The notes beneath the pieces were generated by a model. It was not told where the DNA came from. It searched no databases and saw nothing but the letters and a program-made list of their open reading frames with translations. DNA of 64,000 bases from Sulfurovaceae bacterium (lineage in GTDB: Bacteria; Campylobacterota; Campylobacteria; Campylobacterales; Sulfurovaceae), in contig JAQTLE010000003.1 in assembly GCA_028715055.1 (NCBI GenBank), positions 62,001 through 126,000 of the forward strand, written 5' to 3'. Numbering within the stretch: position 1 is the first letter of the stretch; each line of letters begins with the position of its first letter. This document shows positions 63,254-64,000 of the stretch, one piece after another. Both the position numbers and the translations under genes were made by a program.

Positions 63254-64000
63254 ATGGGCAAAGATACTATGGAGTCAGTAAAAAAACTTTTTACTACGCA
63301 AAGTTCCAAAGTAGACACAAATCGTGGGGAAGCATATTATGCCGATCTATACAATAGTTGCAGAAAAAGACTGGATGAATTAAAAGCATTGCCGCCTATT
63401 AATAATAAGCTAGATCTACAAGCTGCATTATTTGACGAAGGAATCGATAGACGCGATTTTCTCAAATGGGCTTCAGCAACAACAGCTATGCTAATGCTGC
63501 CTGCATCGTTTACGCCTCTTGTGGCTGATGCAGTACAAGTAATGAACCGTATCCCGGTAATTTGGATAGAGCTTTCAGATTGTGCAGGAAACTCTGAAGC
63601 ATTACTTCGCAGCGACGGACCAAAAATAGATGAAATCGTGCTAGATATTATCTCTTTGGAGTTCCATGAAACACTCCAAGCCGCTGCTGGGCATCAGGCT
63701 GAAAAACAATTAGAAGATGCTATAGCAACATTTAAAGGCAAATATATTTTATTCGTAGAAGGTGCAGTTCCGCTTGGAATGGATGGACAATACGGCACTA
63801 TAGGTGCAAAAGCTGAAACTTTCAAAGATCATTTGATTCGTTTATCTAGTGACGCTGCTGCGGTAATTGCTGTTGGATCTTGTGCTACTTTTGGAGGTAT
63901 CCCAGCTGCAGCTCCAAATCCTACCGGTGCGGTTGGTGTTATGAATGTAGTTTCAGGCAAACCTATAATAAATATTCCGGCATGTCCGGCAAATCCGGCA
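63254..64000 (+). CDS. hydA: Uptake NiFe hydrogenase small subunit, Tat-exported (partial)
   Basis: The first 249 residues of a membrane-bound uptake hydrogenase small subunit; the window ends inside the gene. A Tat signal RRDFLKW is at residues 66-72, after a long 65-residue N-terminal region (usual Tat leaders have few residues before RR). Proximal cluster motifs are SDCAGN (Cys110, then Asn113 in place of Cys) and AVGSCATFGG, and IPACPANP. Ribosome site aaaggag is 6 bases ahead. This is the group 1 enzyme that feeds electrons from H2 to quinones; the large subunit and cytochrome b should follow. Confidence 0.9.
   Translation, partial: MGKDTMESVKKLFTTQSSKVDTNRGEAYYADLYNSCRKRLDELKALPPINNKLDLQAALFDEGIDRRDFLKWASATTAMLMLPASFTPLVADAVQVMNRIPVIWIELSDCAGNSEALLRSDGPKIDEIVLDIISLEFHETLQAAAGHQAEKQLEDAIATFKGKYILFVEGAVPLGMDGQYGTIGAKAETFKDHLIRLSSDAAAVIAVGSCATFGGIPAAAPNPTGAVGVMNVVSGKPIINIPACPANPA

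Noticed and set aside
1-64000. CRISPR arrays, insertion sequences, prophage genes or rRNA operons
   Set aside because: No regularly spaced repeats, transposase or integrase motifs, phage structural genes or rRNA sequence were seen.

Overview
The window is AT-rich, gene-dense bacterial DNA with very short intergenic gaps. Gene content and order point to Campylobacterota (formerly Epsilonproteobacteria), probably a free-living, hydrogen- or sulfur-oxidising relative of Sulfurimonas, Sulfurovum or Sulfurospirillum. Signs of this are RNase J in a Gram-negative context beside ksgA and kpsF, rlmN followed by a tiny hydrophobic peptide gene, frr-pyrE, a Campylobacter-type NrdA, and a Tat-exported uptake hydrogenase. 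The genus cannot be fixed from sequence reading alone.

Layout. 1-10.1 kb: cytidine deaminase, a beta-CASP nuclease, PEP synthase, an RDD/MFS/mobA operon, a HerA-like ATPase, pyrE and frr. 10.2-16 kb: entericidin-like lipoprotein, TerC/DUF475 membrane protein, cardiolipin synthase with a divergent EEP-family protein, an OmpA-like lipoprotein and rarA. 16-26.3 kb: RNA and nucleotide housekeeping (rluB-like, kpsF, RNase J, ksgA, hisF, SIMPL protein, nucleosidase-like protein, rlmN, an RluA-family synthase, purB). 26.4-31.1 kb: a tight five-gene operon with a MacB/LolCDE-like ABC pair, a divergent heme-copper-oxidase-like membrane protein, an unrecognised polytopic membrane protein and a secreted YceI protein. 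32.2-38.9 kb: nrdA and nrdB separated by a strongly structured 238-base gap, then a nitrilase-family hydrolase, pcm, corA and a DedA protein.

39.1-44.6 kb: a nine-gene minus-strand arsenic/metal island (ArsR, ArsB, thioredoxin-coupled ArsC, CcdA, exported thioredoxin, small Cys-rich protein, CDF transporter, permease, CxxC mini-thioredoxin). 44.7-52.9 kb: a ModE-type regulator, two tandem tRNA-Glu genes, a lipoprotein, nfo, acyl-CoA ligase, nagA, an orphan PTS EIIA coupled to a 31-residue membrane peptide, an amino-acid permease and a YgjP-like protease. 53-60.1 kb: SulP transporter, a two-gene cytochrome bd-superfamily complex with a C-terminal c-type heme site, a coiled-coil protein, a cold-shock protein, an exported MsrBA fusion and DoxX. 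60.3-64 kb: a TetR regulator, an H2-sensor-like NiFe hydrogenase pair lacking Tat signal and C-terminal processing peptide, and the start of the Tat-exported uptake hydrogenase, cut by the window end.

The most noteworthy items are the bd-type oxidase-like complex with heme c, the ABC plus heme-copper-like plus YceI operon, the H2-sensor module paired with a TetR regulator, the Cys-to-Asn change at a proximal-cluster position in both hydrogenase small subunits, the structured nrdA-nrdB gap, and several small membrane peptides. All assignments come from motif reading, not database searches.
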